Of a stretch of 64,000 nucleotides of DNA, positions 57,841-64,000 are shown in pieces (position 1 is the first letter of the stretch; the number at the start of each line of letters is the position of its first letter). The DNA lies in assembly GCA_964369845.1 (NCBI GenBank), contig CAYJFJ010000001.1:46643-110642 (forward strand). Reading direction: 5' to 3'. Source of the stretch: CAKOSP01 sp964369845. Lineage in GTDB: Bacteria > Bacillota_I > Bacilli_A > RF39 > UBA660. The notes under the pieces are model-generated. The model was not told the DNA's origin. It saw only the letters and a list, made by a program, of their open reading frames with translations, and ran no database searches. A program made the position numbers and the translations under genes.

Positions 57841-59016
57841 ATGAAAATATTATCAGTAAACGCAGGTAGCTCATCATTTAAGTTTTCTTTAATGGAATTA
57901 CCTGGAGATAAAGTCTTAGCTAGTGGACTTTTTGAAAAAATAGGACTAGAAGGAAGTTTTTATTCGATTAAATTCGGAGAAGACAAAGTAAAAAAAGAAG
58001 TGGACATGAAAGACCATTCAGTAGCAGTAGCTATTCTAATGGAAGAATTAATTGATTTAAATATAATTTCATCATTAGAAGAAATTGAAGGTGTAGGTCA
58101 TAGAATAGTTCACGGAGGAGATAAATTTACTAAATCAGTAGTATTAACAGAAGAAACAATTGCTGAAATAGAAGAATTTACAGATTTAGCACCTTTACAC
58201 AATCCAGCAAATATTATGGGAATTAGAGCATTTATGACTAAATTACCTGGTGTTCTTAATGTAGGTGTATTCGATACGGCTTTCCACCAAACAATGGAAA
58301 GAGAACATTATTTATATCCAGTGCCATATTCTTGGTATGAAGATTTTGGAGTAAGAAGATATGGATTCCATGGAACAAGTCATAAATATATTAATATGGC
58401 AATTTCTGAAAAATTAGGAAGAAATGATTTAAAGGTAATAGTATGTCACGTAGGAAACGGAGCATCAGTATCTGCTATAAATGCAGGAAATGTTGTTGAT
58501 ACTTCTATGGGATTCACACCACTTCCAGGTCTTATGATGGGAACTCGTTCTGGAGATATAGATCCAAGTATTATCGAGTACATGTGTAAAAAAACTGGAA
58601 AAACAGTAGCAGAAATTACAAACGACTTAAACAAAAAAAGTGGTTTACTAGGCGTATCTTGTTTATCAAGTGATGGTAGAGATATCGAAGATGGAGCTGC
58701 AGAAGGAAATGAAAAATGTATTTTAGCTCAAAATATGTTTTCACAAAAAATTGCTAACTATATAGCAATGTATAACAATATGTTAAATGGAGCAGATGTA
58801 ATTTGTTTAACTGCAGGAGTTGGAGAAAATTCTAAACTAATTAGAGAAATGGTTTTAGAAAGAGTAGAATCATTAGGAATTAAAATTGATGAATCTAAAA
58901 ATGACTTCAGAGGTGAATTTAGAGAAATTACAACAGAAGATTCTAAAATACCAGTGTACGTAGTACCAACTAATGAAGAATTAATGATTGCATTAGAAAC
59001 TTTAGAATTAAAATAG
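57841..59016 (+). CDS. ackA: Acetate kinase
   Basis: 391 residues from the ATG at 57841, which has GGAAGGAG about 11 bases upstream; an in-frame ATG 21 bases earlier is before the RBS. MKILSVNAGSSSFKFSLMEL, GHRIVHGGDKF, FDTAFHQTM, YGFHGTSHKYI, CHVGNGASVSA, DTSMGFTPLPGLMMGTRSGD and AGVGENS are all intact. It makes ATP and acetate from acetyl phosphate and ADP, central in fermentative metabolism. No pta gene in the window. Confidence 0.97.
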   Translation: MKILSVNAGSSSFKFSLMELPGDKVLASGLFEKIGLEGSFYSIKFGEDKVKKEVDMKDHSVAVAILMEELIDLNIISSLEEIEGVGHRIVHGGDKFTKSVVLTEETIAEIEEFTDLAPLHNPANIMGIRAFMTKLPGVLNVGVFDTAFHQTMEREHYLYPVPYSWYEDFGVRRYGFHGTSHKYINMAISEKLGRNDLKVIVCHVGNGASVSAINAGNVVDTSMGFTPLPGLMMGTRSGDIDPSIIEYMCKKTGKTVAEITNDLNKKSGLLGVSCLSSDGRDIEDGAAEGNEKCILAQNMFSQKIANYIAMYNNMLNGADVICLTAGVGENSKLIREMVLERVESLGIKIDESKNDFRGEFREITTEDSKIPVYVVPTNEELMIALETLELK

Positions 59017-59021
59017 AAAGA

Positions 59022-59999
59022 GTGTTAAAAATAAAAACTTTATATAAAAAAATATTTAAAATAATAAAAAAATATGACAAAATTGTAATAGCAAGACATG
59101 TAGGACCAGATCCTGATGCCTTAGGCTCACAAATAGCCTTAAGAGATTCAATAAGACTAACATTTCCAAATAAAAATGTAGTCGCAGTAGGAGCTGGAGT
59201 TTCTAAATTTAAATATTTAGGTTCTTTAGATAAAGTTGATGATTTTAAAGCATACGAAGGTGCACTACTTATAGTAGTGGATCTTCCGAACTTTGCTAGA
59301 TTAGATGGAATATATGATTTATCATATGATGCAATTTTAAAAATAGACCATCATCCTGCTGAAGATATAATTGGAGATGTTGATTGGACTGATGATAGTA
59401 AATCAAGTGCATGTGAAATGATTACAAACTTTTTGTTAAATTCTTCTATGAAAATGGATCAAAAAATAGCCGAAACATTATTTACTGGAATGGTTTTTGA
59501 CAGTGATAGATTTTTACTTAAAAATACAAGTGTAAGTACATTTGAAACTATAACTAATTTACTTAAAAAACATCCATTTAATTTTGTTGCAACATATGAT
59601 AATTTATATGATAAAAGTATAACAGATTTAAAATTTTATTCATACATTATTGCAAATTTAAATATATCACCAAATAGCTTTGGAAGTATACAAATAGAAA
59701 AAGAAACGTTAAAAAAATATGGAGTAGATTCTTCAACGCCATCCAATATGATTAATGATTTTTATTTCATAAAGGAACTTATTTGTTGGTGTTTTATAAC
59801 ATATGATGAAAGAAATGATATATACAAAGTAAATATTAGAAGTAGAGGACCAGTAATAAATGAAGTAGCTTCAAGATATAATGGTGGTGGGCATAAATAT
59901 GCTAGTGGTTGCCGTATAAAAAACAAAGAAGATATGGAACCGCTTCTTAGAGAATTAGATAATGTTTGTGAATTATATTTAAGTCAGGAAACAAAATAA
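59022..59999 (+). CDS. DHH/DHHA1 phosphoesterase (NrnA-like)
   Basis: 325 residues. RHVGPDPDALGSQIALRD (first DHH motif), LKIDHHPAE (DHH), KSSACEMITNFLL and the C-terminal DHHA1 GGGHKYASGCRI. NrnA-type enzymes degrade short RNA oligos and pAp. The only start in frame is a GTG at 59022 with a purine-rich but weak RBS. Its stop overlaps the recX start (TAATG). Confidence 0.9.
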   Translation: MLKIKTLYKKIFKIIKKYDKIVIARHVGPDPDALGSQIALRDSIRLTFPNKNVVAVGAGVSKFKYLGSLDKVDDFKAYEGALLIVVDLPNFARLDGIYDLSYDAILKIDHHPAEDIIGDVDWTDDSKSSACEMITNFLLNSSMKMDQKIAETLFTGMVFDSDRFLLKNTSVSTFETITNLLKKHPFNFVATYDNLYDKSITDLKFYSYIIANLNISPNSFGSIQIEKETLKKYGVDSSTPSNMINDFYFIKELICWCFITYDERNDIYKVNIRSRGPVINEVASRYNGGGHKYASGCRIKNKEDMEPLLRELDNVCELYLSQETK

Positions 60000-60769
60000 T
60001 GATTATAAAAAATATAAAATTAATTAAAAATAATTTATATGAGTTAACAGAAGAAAAGGGTAATACTTTTCTTCTTTTTGATGAAACAATTTTAAAATAC
60101 AGAATTTCTAAAGAAAAAGAAATTTCATCAGCTGAATTAAAAGAAATAAAAAAGTACGATGAATTAATGAAAATCTACTTAGCTGAAGTAAAAAGTGTAA
60201 AAAGGAAACTAAAAAGTAGTTATGAAATAAAAAAGAAATATAATTCTTTAAAAGAAGATGAAAAGGATTTACTACTTACTAAATTAACAAAAGCAGGTTA
60301 CGTTAATGATGAATTATATATTACTTCATTTGTAAATGATCAAGTTAATTTAACTAAAAATGGACCTTCAAAAATAAAAAGAAAATTAATTGAATTAGGC
60401 TTTGAAGAAGAAAATATAAATATTTATTTAAAGAAAATACCTGAAGAAATATGGATAAAAAAATTAAGAAAAGTAATAGCAATAAAGTCGAAAAGTAATA
60501 AAAAATATTCTGAGAAAGTATTATATAATAAAATAAAGTTATATTTAATATCTTTAGGATACAATAGTACTTTAATAGAAAGTAATTTATTTATAACGAA
60601 TCAAAATGAAGAAGAAATATTAAAAAAAGATTATAACAAGTTATTAAAAAAATATCAAAGAAAAAACATTTCTGAAAAAGAAATGTCTTATAAGATAAAG
60701 TATGATTTAATGAAAAAAGGATATGACAATAATTTAATAGAAATTATTACAAAAGAAAATAGTGAATAA
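59999..60769 (+). CDS. recX: Regulatory protein RecX
   Basis: 256 residues. YNSLKEDEKDLLLTKLTKAGYVNDELYITSFVNDQ and GPSKIKRKLIELGFEEENINIYL are the RecX helical repeats, with a third, more diverged repeat near the C-terminus. RecX modulates RecA filaments. It is translationally coupled to the NrnA-like gene. Confidence 0.85.
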   Translation: MIIKNIKLIKNNLYELTEEKGNTFLLFDETILKYRISKEKEISSAELKEIKKYDELMKIYLAEVKSVKRKLKSSYEIKKKYNSLKEDEKDLLLTKLTKAGYVNDELYITSFVNDQVNLTKNGPSKIKRKLIELGFEEENINIYLKKIPEEIWIKKLRKVIAIKSKSNKKYSEKVLYNKIKLYLISLGYNSTLIESNLFITNQNEEEILKKDYNKLLKKYQRKNISEKEMSYKIKYDLMKKGYDNNLIEIITKENSE

Positions 60770-60787
60770 AATCACTATTTTTTTATT
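60757..60787. terminator. Bidirectional terminator between recX and the PrsA-like gene
   Basis: AATAGTGA and TCACTATT pair around ATAAAA, with A-rich left and T-run right. Confidence 0.75.
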
Positions 60788-61823
60788 GAAGTTCAGAAGA
60801 ATTTATAGCAGCATACATAGCTTCAATAGAATTATTATATTGTTTACTAAGTTCACTATCTATAATATTAACTTCGTATTTTTCTCTGTAATGTTCTAAG
60901 GCATCTATACTAATAGTAGTAATAGTAGCTAAATTATCATCAGCAATAATACCTTTAATATCATCAGTTAAATCTTCTAAAGATTCTTTATCATGAGCAG
61001 CTGTTTTTAAAATTACATGAAACCCTTGAGAAGTAGTTATAACTTCAGTAGAAAATTCACCAACTTTTAGTTCGTAACCAGCATCAATTAATTCATCATA
61101 ACTAGAATCAAGTACGAAATAATTAATTTTACCAAGACTACCATCTTTTTCTAAAGTAGCTTCATCTTCAGAATATTCTTTAACAAGTTCAGCAAAAACT
61201 TCTTCGATATCTTCACCATTTTTGTCAGCTTTTTCAAGTGCAGCAATAATATCATTTTCAATTATTTCTTTAGCAGCTTCTTCAGCTTCAGCTATTTCAT
61301 CATCAGTAGCACCAACTGCAGCATCAGGAACAATTAAGATATGAGAAATTTCAATATCACCTTTAGCTTCTTCATCATAATATTTTTCTATTTGTTCATC
61401 AGTTACAATTTCTTCAGCATAAACTTCGATAGCATAACTTTGTAAGTAGCTTAAATATAAATACTCTTCGTAAGCTTCGATAGTAGAGTAGTTAGTGTTT
61501 GCTTGAATAAGTGATAAAAGAGCTTGCTCTCCACCATTAGATTCAATTAATCCATCAATATAAGATGATGCATAAGCTTTTCCATCTTCTACTTTATCAG
61601 GAAATTCATTTTCAAGAACATATAAATCTACCATTGTGATTAATACTTCAAGTCCATAGTTATCTTTAATTTTTGCATAAAAATCATCAACACTAAATAA
61701 TTGCTCATCTTTAAGCTCTACAACTGCTTCCTCTCCATTTTGTAATGTTGGAATTGTTCCGCACGCAGTAACTAAAAGTAAACTAGCAGAAATCAAACCA
61801 AAATATTTAAAACTTTTTTTCAT
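60783..61823 (-). CDS. PrsA-like foldase lipoprotein (parvulin-type peptidyl-prolyl isomerase)
   Basis: 346 residues. Lipoprotein signal with lipobox LVTAC (Cys21), an N-terminal helical SurA-like region, and a parvulin (PPIC) domain at about 150-280: GDIEISHILIVPDAAVG, VKEYSEDEATLEKDGSLGKI and VITTSQGFHVILKTA. PrsA folds secreted proteins on the outer membrane face, fitting a window full of surface proteins. The N-terminal region is acidic. Strong RBS AGGAGG. Confidence 0.92.
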   Translation of the reverse strand: MKKSFKYFGLISASLLLVTACGTIPTLQNGEEAVVELKDEQLFSVDDFYAKIKDNYGLEVLITMVDLYVLENEFPDKVEDGKAYASSYIDGLIESNGGEQALLSLIQANTNYSTIEAYEEYLYLSYLQSYAIEVYAEEIVTDEQIEKYYDEEAKGDIEISHILIVPDAAVGATDDEIAEAEEAAKEIIENDIIAALEKADKNGEDIEEVFAELVKEYSEDEATLEKDGSLGKINYFVLDSSYDELIDAGYELKVGEFSTEVITTSQGFHVILKTAAHDKESLEDLTDDIKGIIADDNLATITTISIDALEHYREKYEVNIIDSELSKQYNNSIEAMYAAINSSELQ

Positions 61824-61939
61824 TTATTTCCTCCTAAAGATATTATATCAGTATTGCAACAGCAGTACAAGAAAAAACCGTGTATTTTAGGCAAAAATCA
61901 CAAGATTATCACATTTTAAAAAAAGAGTTGCAAAATCCC

Positions 61940-61968
61940 TCACAAAGATTTAAATTAACCATAAGATA
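61940..61968 (+). promoter_or_regulatory. Candidate mother-cell (SigK/SigE-type) promoter of the YjcZ-like pair
   Basis: TCACAA at 61940-61945 and CATAAGATA at 61960-61968 (CATANNNTA) with 14 bases between, identical in layout to the element before the coat gene (41309-41337). Confidence 0.55.
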
Positions 61969-62000
61969 TATTGAATAGATAAATAAAGGAGGAATGATTT

Positions 62001-62087
62001 ATGAACTGTTGTAAAACTGGAAATGGCGCTGCTATAGTATTAGTGCTATTCATATTATTAATAATCATCTGTGGAGCATTTATTTAA
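62001..62087 (+). CDS. YjcZ-family-like mini-protein, 28 residues
   Basis: 28 residues: MNCCKTGNGAAIVLVLFILL then IIICGAFI, a Cys/Gly start and one hydrophobic helix, the pattern of the YjcZ family of sporulation-associated mini-proteins. AAAGGAGG eight bases upstream is a perfect RBS. Forms a pair with the next gene and is preceded by a sporulation-type promoter. The role of these proteins is not known. Confidence 0.72.
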   Translation: MNCCKTGNGAAIVLVLFILLIIICGAFI

Positions 62088-62114
62088 AGTAAATCGAAAA
62101 GGAAGGTGTAAAAA

Positions 62115-62234
62115 ATGAATAATTGCCAAAGTGTAGTAACCACTTGCCAAACACCTAGTAATAATAGTTACTTAGTAATATTAATTTTATTTATATTGCT
62201 AGCTATCATTATAGGTGGCGTAGCATATTTCTAA
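62115..62234 (+). CDS. YjcZ-family-like mini-protein, 39 residues
   Basis: 39 residues: a polar Cys-containing start (MNNCQSVVTTCQTPSNNSYL), then one hydrophobic helix ending IIIGGVAYF. GGAAGG upstream. 27 bp after the first mini-protein, followed at once by a terminator, so the two form one unit. Confidence 0.7.
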   Translation: MNNCQSVVTTCQTPSNNSYLVILILFILLAIIIGGVAYF

Positions 62235-62256
62235 GAGGTTGAAAAACCTCTTTTTT
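62233..62256 (+). terminator. Terminator of the YjcZ-like pair
   Basis: AAGAGGTT and AACCTCTT pair around GAAA, followed by TTTT. Confidence 0.85.
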
Positions 62257-62258
62257 AG

Positions 62259-62287
62259 TTGAAAAAAATCTATAAATTTGTTACTAT
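62259..62287 (+). promoter_or_regulatory. SigA-type promoter of the third surface-protein gene
   Basis: TTGAAA at 62259-62264 and TACTAT at 62282-62287 with a 17-bp spacer; TATAGTAA follows at 62291. Confidence 0.5.
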
Positions 62288-62310
62288 TAGTATAGTAAGG
62301 AAAAATAGAT

Positions 62311-63927
62311 ATGAATAAGATAAAAGATTTTATACAAAATAAACAAAAATCACTTTTATATATAGTTGCACAAGTAATAATAGTGTTTATATTAATATTA
62401 GTAGTACTTTTAGGATTTTCATATGGATATTTAGGGCCAGTAGACCCTGAAGATGTTAAAACTACAGTAGATGTTTCATCATCAGAAACTAGTGAGTTAT
62501 TTTTTACAAAAGGAACAGATGTATCACTAACAATAGGTTCAGAAAACTTTACTGAAAGTACAGGATTTGTAACAAGTGAAGCAGTATCTACAGCAACACT
62601 TAAAAAATCTGCTGAAATAGCATCAGTTACAGAAAAATATCAAGTATATTTAAATATAAAAGATAATAATTATGTGTATACAACAGCGGCTAAAACTCCA
62701 GAACTTATTTTAACTATTACTAATCCAGCAGGAGAAGTAGTAACAAGTATAGATGGACTAAACTATGTTACATCAACAGACCCAAATACTGGAGCAGTAG
62801 TAAGTGGTTTTGATATAACAACTCATAAAGGACTTATCAAAATAGCAGAAGACTACTCAATAACAACAACTTCAGAAAAAGTAGATAACTGGAAAATAGA
62901 AGTTACATTTGTAGATTTAGCAACTAATCAAGAAGCAAATGAAGGAAGAACTTTCTCATCTGATTTCTTATTACAAGCAGATAAAATTGTATTTATGGCT
63001 AGGTCTATAATGAATTTACATCAAGGTGTAAATGGAACAAATGATATATACTATGCAAATGAGACTGATTATAGATACACAGGAGTTAATCCAAATAATT
63101 ATGTATGGTTTAACGATGAACTTTGGAGAATTATAGGAGTATTTGATGATGCTTCTCATGAAGTAACTAATACCAATTTAGTGAAATTGATTAAAGCAGA
63201 AAGTATAGGGTTATATGCCGTCAATGCTACATTGGATTACAAACATGATATTGGTTATAATACTTGGGAAAATAGTACAGGTGGGGCAGAACTCAACAGG
63301 TTATTAAATGATTATTATTTATATAATGAAACAGCGCCAATAAATTTAGCGGGCTGTGAAGGAAGACATCGAATAGCATCAGGTTTAACATATAGTTATG
63401 GGTCAACCTGTGATTTTTCAACTAGTGGTATAAAAGAAGAATACATAAATTATATTGAAGAAGTAGAGTGGAAGTTAGGCGCGATAGAAAGTGAATATGT
63501 AAATGCAGAAGCGGCATATAACGCTGAGAGAAGTTCCGCTACTTCAAACGCTCCTGACTATTCTCTTACTACTGTGGGTAAGATAGGGCTAATGTATCCA
63601 AGTGATTATGGTTACGCGGTGCCTGATAAATATGGTGCTCTTGAGGTGACATTAGTTGATTATGGTTTTAGACCTTTGTTTGATGAAAATCACGATTTTT
63701 TTGCATCACCTTATGAAATAGATTGGTTACTTTATGATGATCAAATAACAATGACAGCAACAAAAGCAAATTATGGATCATTTTGGTATATTCATTCAAA
63801 TGGGTCACTATATAACAGTTTAGTAGAACATCTTTATAACGTAAGACCTTCATTATATTTAAAGTCTGATGTAAGAATCGTAAGTGGAACAGGAACTGAA
63901 ACAAACCCATATTTACTAGAAATGTAA
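62311..63927 (+). CDS. TasA-like stalk protein with C-terminal domain related to the DGR targets (not variable)
   Basis: 538 residues. Membrane/signal helix (about 17-42) ending GFSYGYLGP; TasA-like stalk (about 60-230) that aligns well with the protein at 51159 (VYTTAAKTPELILTITNPAG / IYTTAAKTAELLLNVVDPEG; NWKIEVTFVDLATNQEANEG / EWTMSVTFVDLPSSQTSNAN). The C-terminal domain shares YVWFNDELWRIIGVFD, KIGLMYPSDYGY and RPSLYLKSDVRIVSGTGTET. The region matching the variable patch is AT-rich like the rest of the gene, so it looks like a fixed, older relative. Two hairpins follow. Confidence 0.83.
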   Translation: MNKIKDFIQNKQKSLLYIVAQVIIVFILILVVLLGFSYGYLGPVDPEDVKTTVDVSSSETSELFFTKGTDVSLTIGSENFTESTGFVTSEAVSTATLKKSAEIASVTEKYQVYLNIKDNNYVYTTAAKTPELILTITNPAGEVVTSIDGLNYVTSTDPNTGAVVSGFDITTHKGLIKIAEDYSITTTSEKVDNWKIEVTFVDLATNQEANEGRTFSSDFLLQADKIVFMARSIMNLHQGVNGTNDIYYANETDYRYTGVNPNNYVWFNDELWRIIGVFDDASHEVTNTNLVKLIKAESIGLYAVNATLDYKHDIGYNTWENSTGGAELNRLLNDYYLYNETAPINLAGCEGRHRIASGLTYSYGSTCDFSTSGIKEEYINYIEEVEWKLGAIESEYVNAEAAYNAERSSATSNAPDYSLTTVGKIGLMYPSDYGYAVPDKYGALEVTLVDYGFRPLFDENHDFFASPYEIDWLLYDDQITMTATKANYGSFWYIHSNGSLYNSLVEHLYNVRPSLYLKSDVRIVSGTGTETNPYLLEM

Positions 63928-63950
63928 AAAAAGCGACTAAGTCGTTTTTT
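63926..63950 (+). terminator. Terminator after the third surface-protein gene
   Basis: AAAAAGCGAC and GTCGTTTTTT pair around TAA, with an A-run before and a T-run after. Confidence 0.75.
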
Positions 63951-63969
63951 CCTAAATTGAAATTTGAAC

Positions 63970-63998
63970 CGCACCACGAAAGTGGTGTGTTTTTTTAT
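63970..63998 (+). terminator. Second hairpin with GAAA tetraloop and T-run
   Basis: CGCACCAC and GTGGTGTG form an 8-bp stem (one G-T) closed by a GAAA tetraloop, followed by seven T. A strong terminator in tandem with the preceding one. Confidence 0.75.
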
Positions 63999-64000
63999 AT

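Noticed and set aside
63970..63998. 8-bp GC-rich hairpin with GAAA loop behind the third surface gene as a DGR homing signal
   Set aside because: It is followed by seven T and stands in tandem with another terminator; the neighbouring coding end shows no variable patch.
1..64000. Mycoplasma-type recoding of TGA as Trp, suggested by the AT-rich composition
   Set aside because: Several complete genes end in TGA (for example at 13206, 29156 and 57771) and Trp is encoded by TGG throughout.
1..64000. tRNA, rRNA genes or insertion sequences
   Set aside because: No cloverleaf-type TPsiC/anticodon pattern, no rRNA-like GC-rich block and no transposase with flanking inverted repeats was seen; the Rpn-like gene has no such ends.

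Overview
The window is a very AT-rich, gene-dense stretch of a bacterial chromosome. TAA is the favourite stop, TGA is a true stop and Trp is TGG, so the code is standard. A T-box riboswitch, YebC, EzrA, an S4 leader, a CotY/CotZ-like coat protein, YjcZ-like mini-proteins and PrsA all point to a low-GC member of the Bacillota (Bacilli-like, probably an uncultured host-associated lineage) with sporulation genes. I cannot name a species.

Layout. 1-8.6 kb: an LCP ligase, a Lys-rich membrane protein, a secreted SH3/glucosaminidase enzyme ending in a dockerin, directly followed by a membrane-anchored cohesin protein, then two zinc-ribbon membrane proteins bracketed by a 45-bp perfect direct repeat. 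8.6-31.2 kb: a large surface-polysaccharide region: Wzx-like flippase, VanZ-like protein, second LCP protein, WecA/TagO priming enzyme, RmlC and RmlA (no RmlB/RmlD here), Wzt/Wzm ABC exporter, three large glycosyltransferases, a methyltransferase, an MBOAT/AlgJ-like O-acetylation pair, an isolated divergent uracil-DNA glycosylase, then more glycosyltransferases, a Wzy-like polymerase and an Alg14/Alg13-type pair. 31.2-34 kb: three TasA/CalY-like surface proteins. 34-51 kb: mostly housekeeping: SDR, patatin, YebC, a compact tyrosine T-box with HAD and TyrS, small coat-type genes, FtsW/RodA/SpoVE, an EIIB-like protein, CotY/CotZ-like protein, a pilin-like protein, dGTPase-like protein, YmfF/YmfH, RpsD, EzrA and cysteine desulfurase.

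51.1-55.4 kb is the most interesting part. Between the cysteine desulfurase gene and thiI, which normally work together and are often neighbours, sits an island with two surface-protein genes. Their last ~890 bp are colinear and nearly identical, except for a ~96-bp patch near the 3' end where about 20 of 32 codons differ, mainly at codon positions 1 and 2. A GC-rich hairpin follows each stop codon, and between the genes lie a MutS-domain-I-like remnant and an Avd gene with a frameshift. This is the signature of the target side of a diversity-generating retroelement (DGR). No reverse transcriptase or template repeat is visible, so it is either an orphan target cassette served in trans or a fossil.

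55.4-64 kb: ThiI, a small ORF, a PD-(D/E)XK transposase-family (Rpn-like) protein, AckA, NrnA-like phosphoesterase, RecX, PrsA-like foldase, two YjcZ-like mini-proteins and a third, non-variable paralogue of the surface proteins. No tRNA, rRNA, CRISPR array or insertion sequence was seen.
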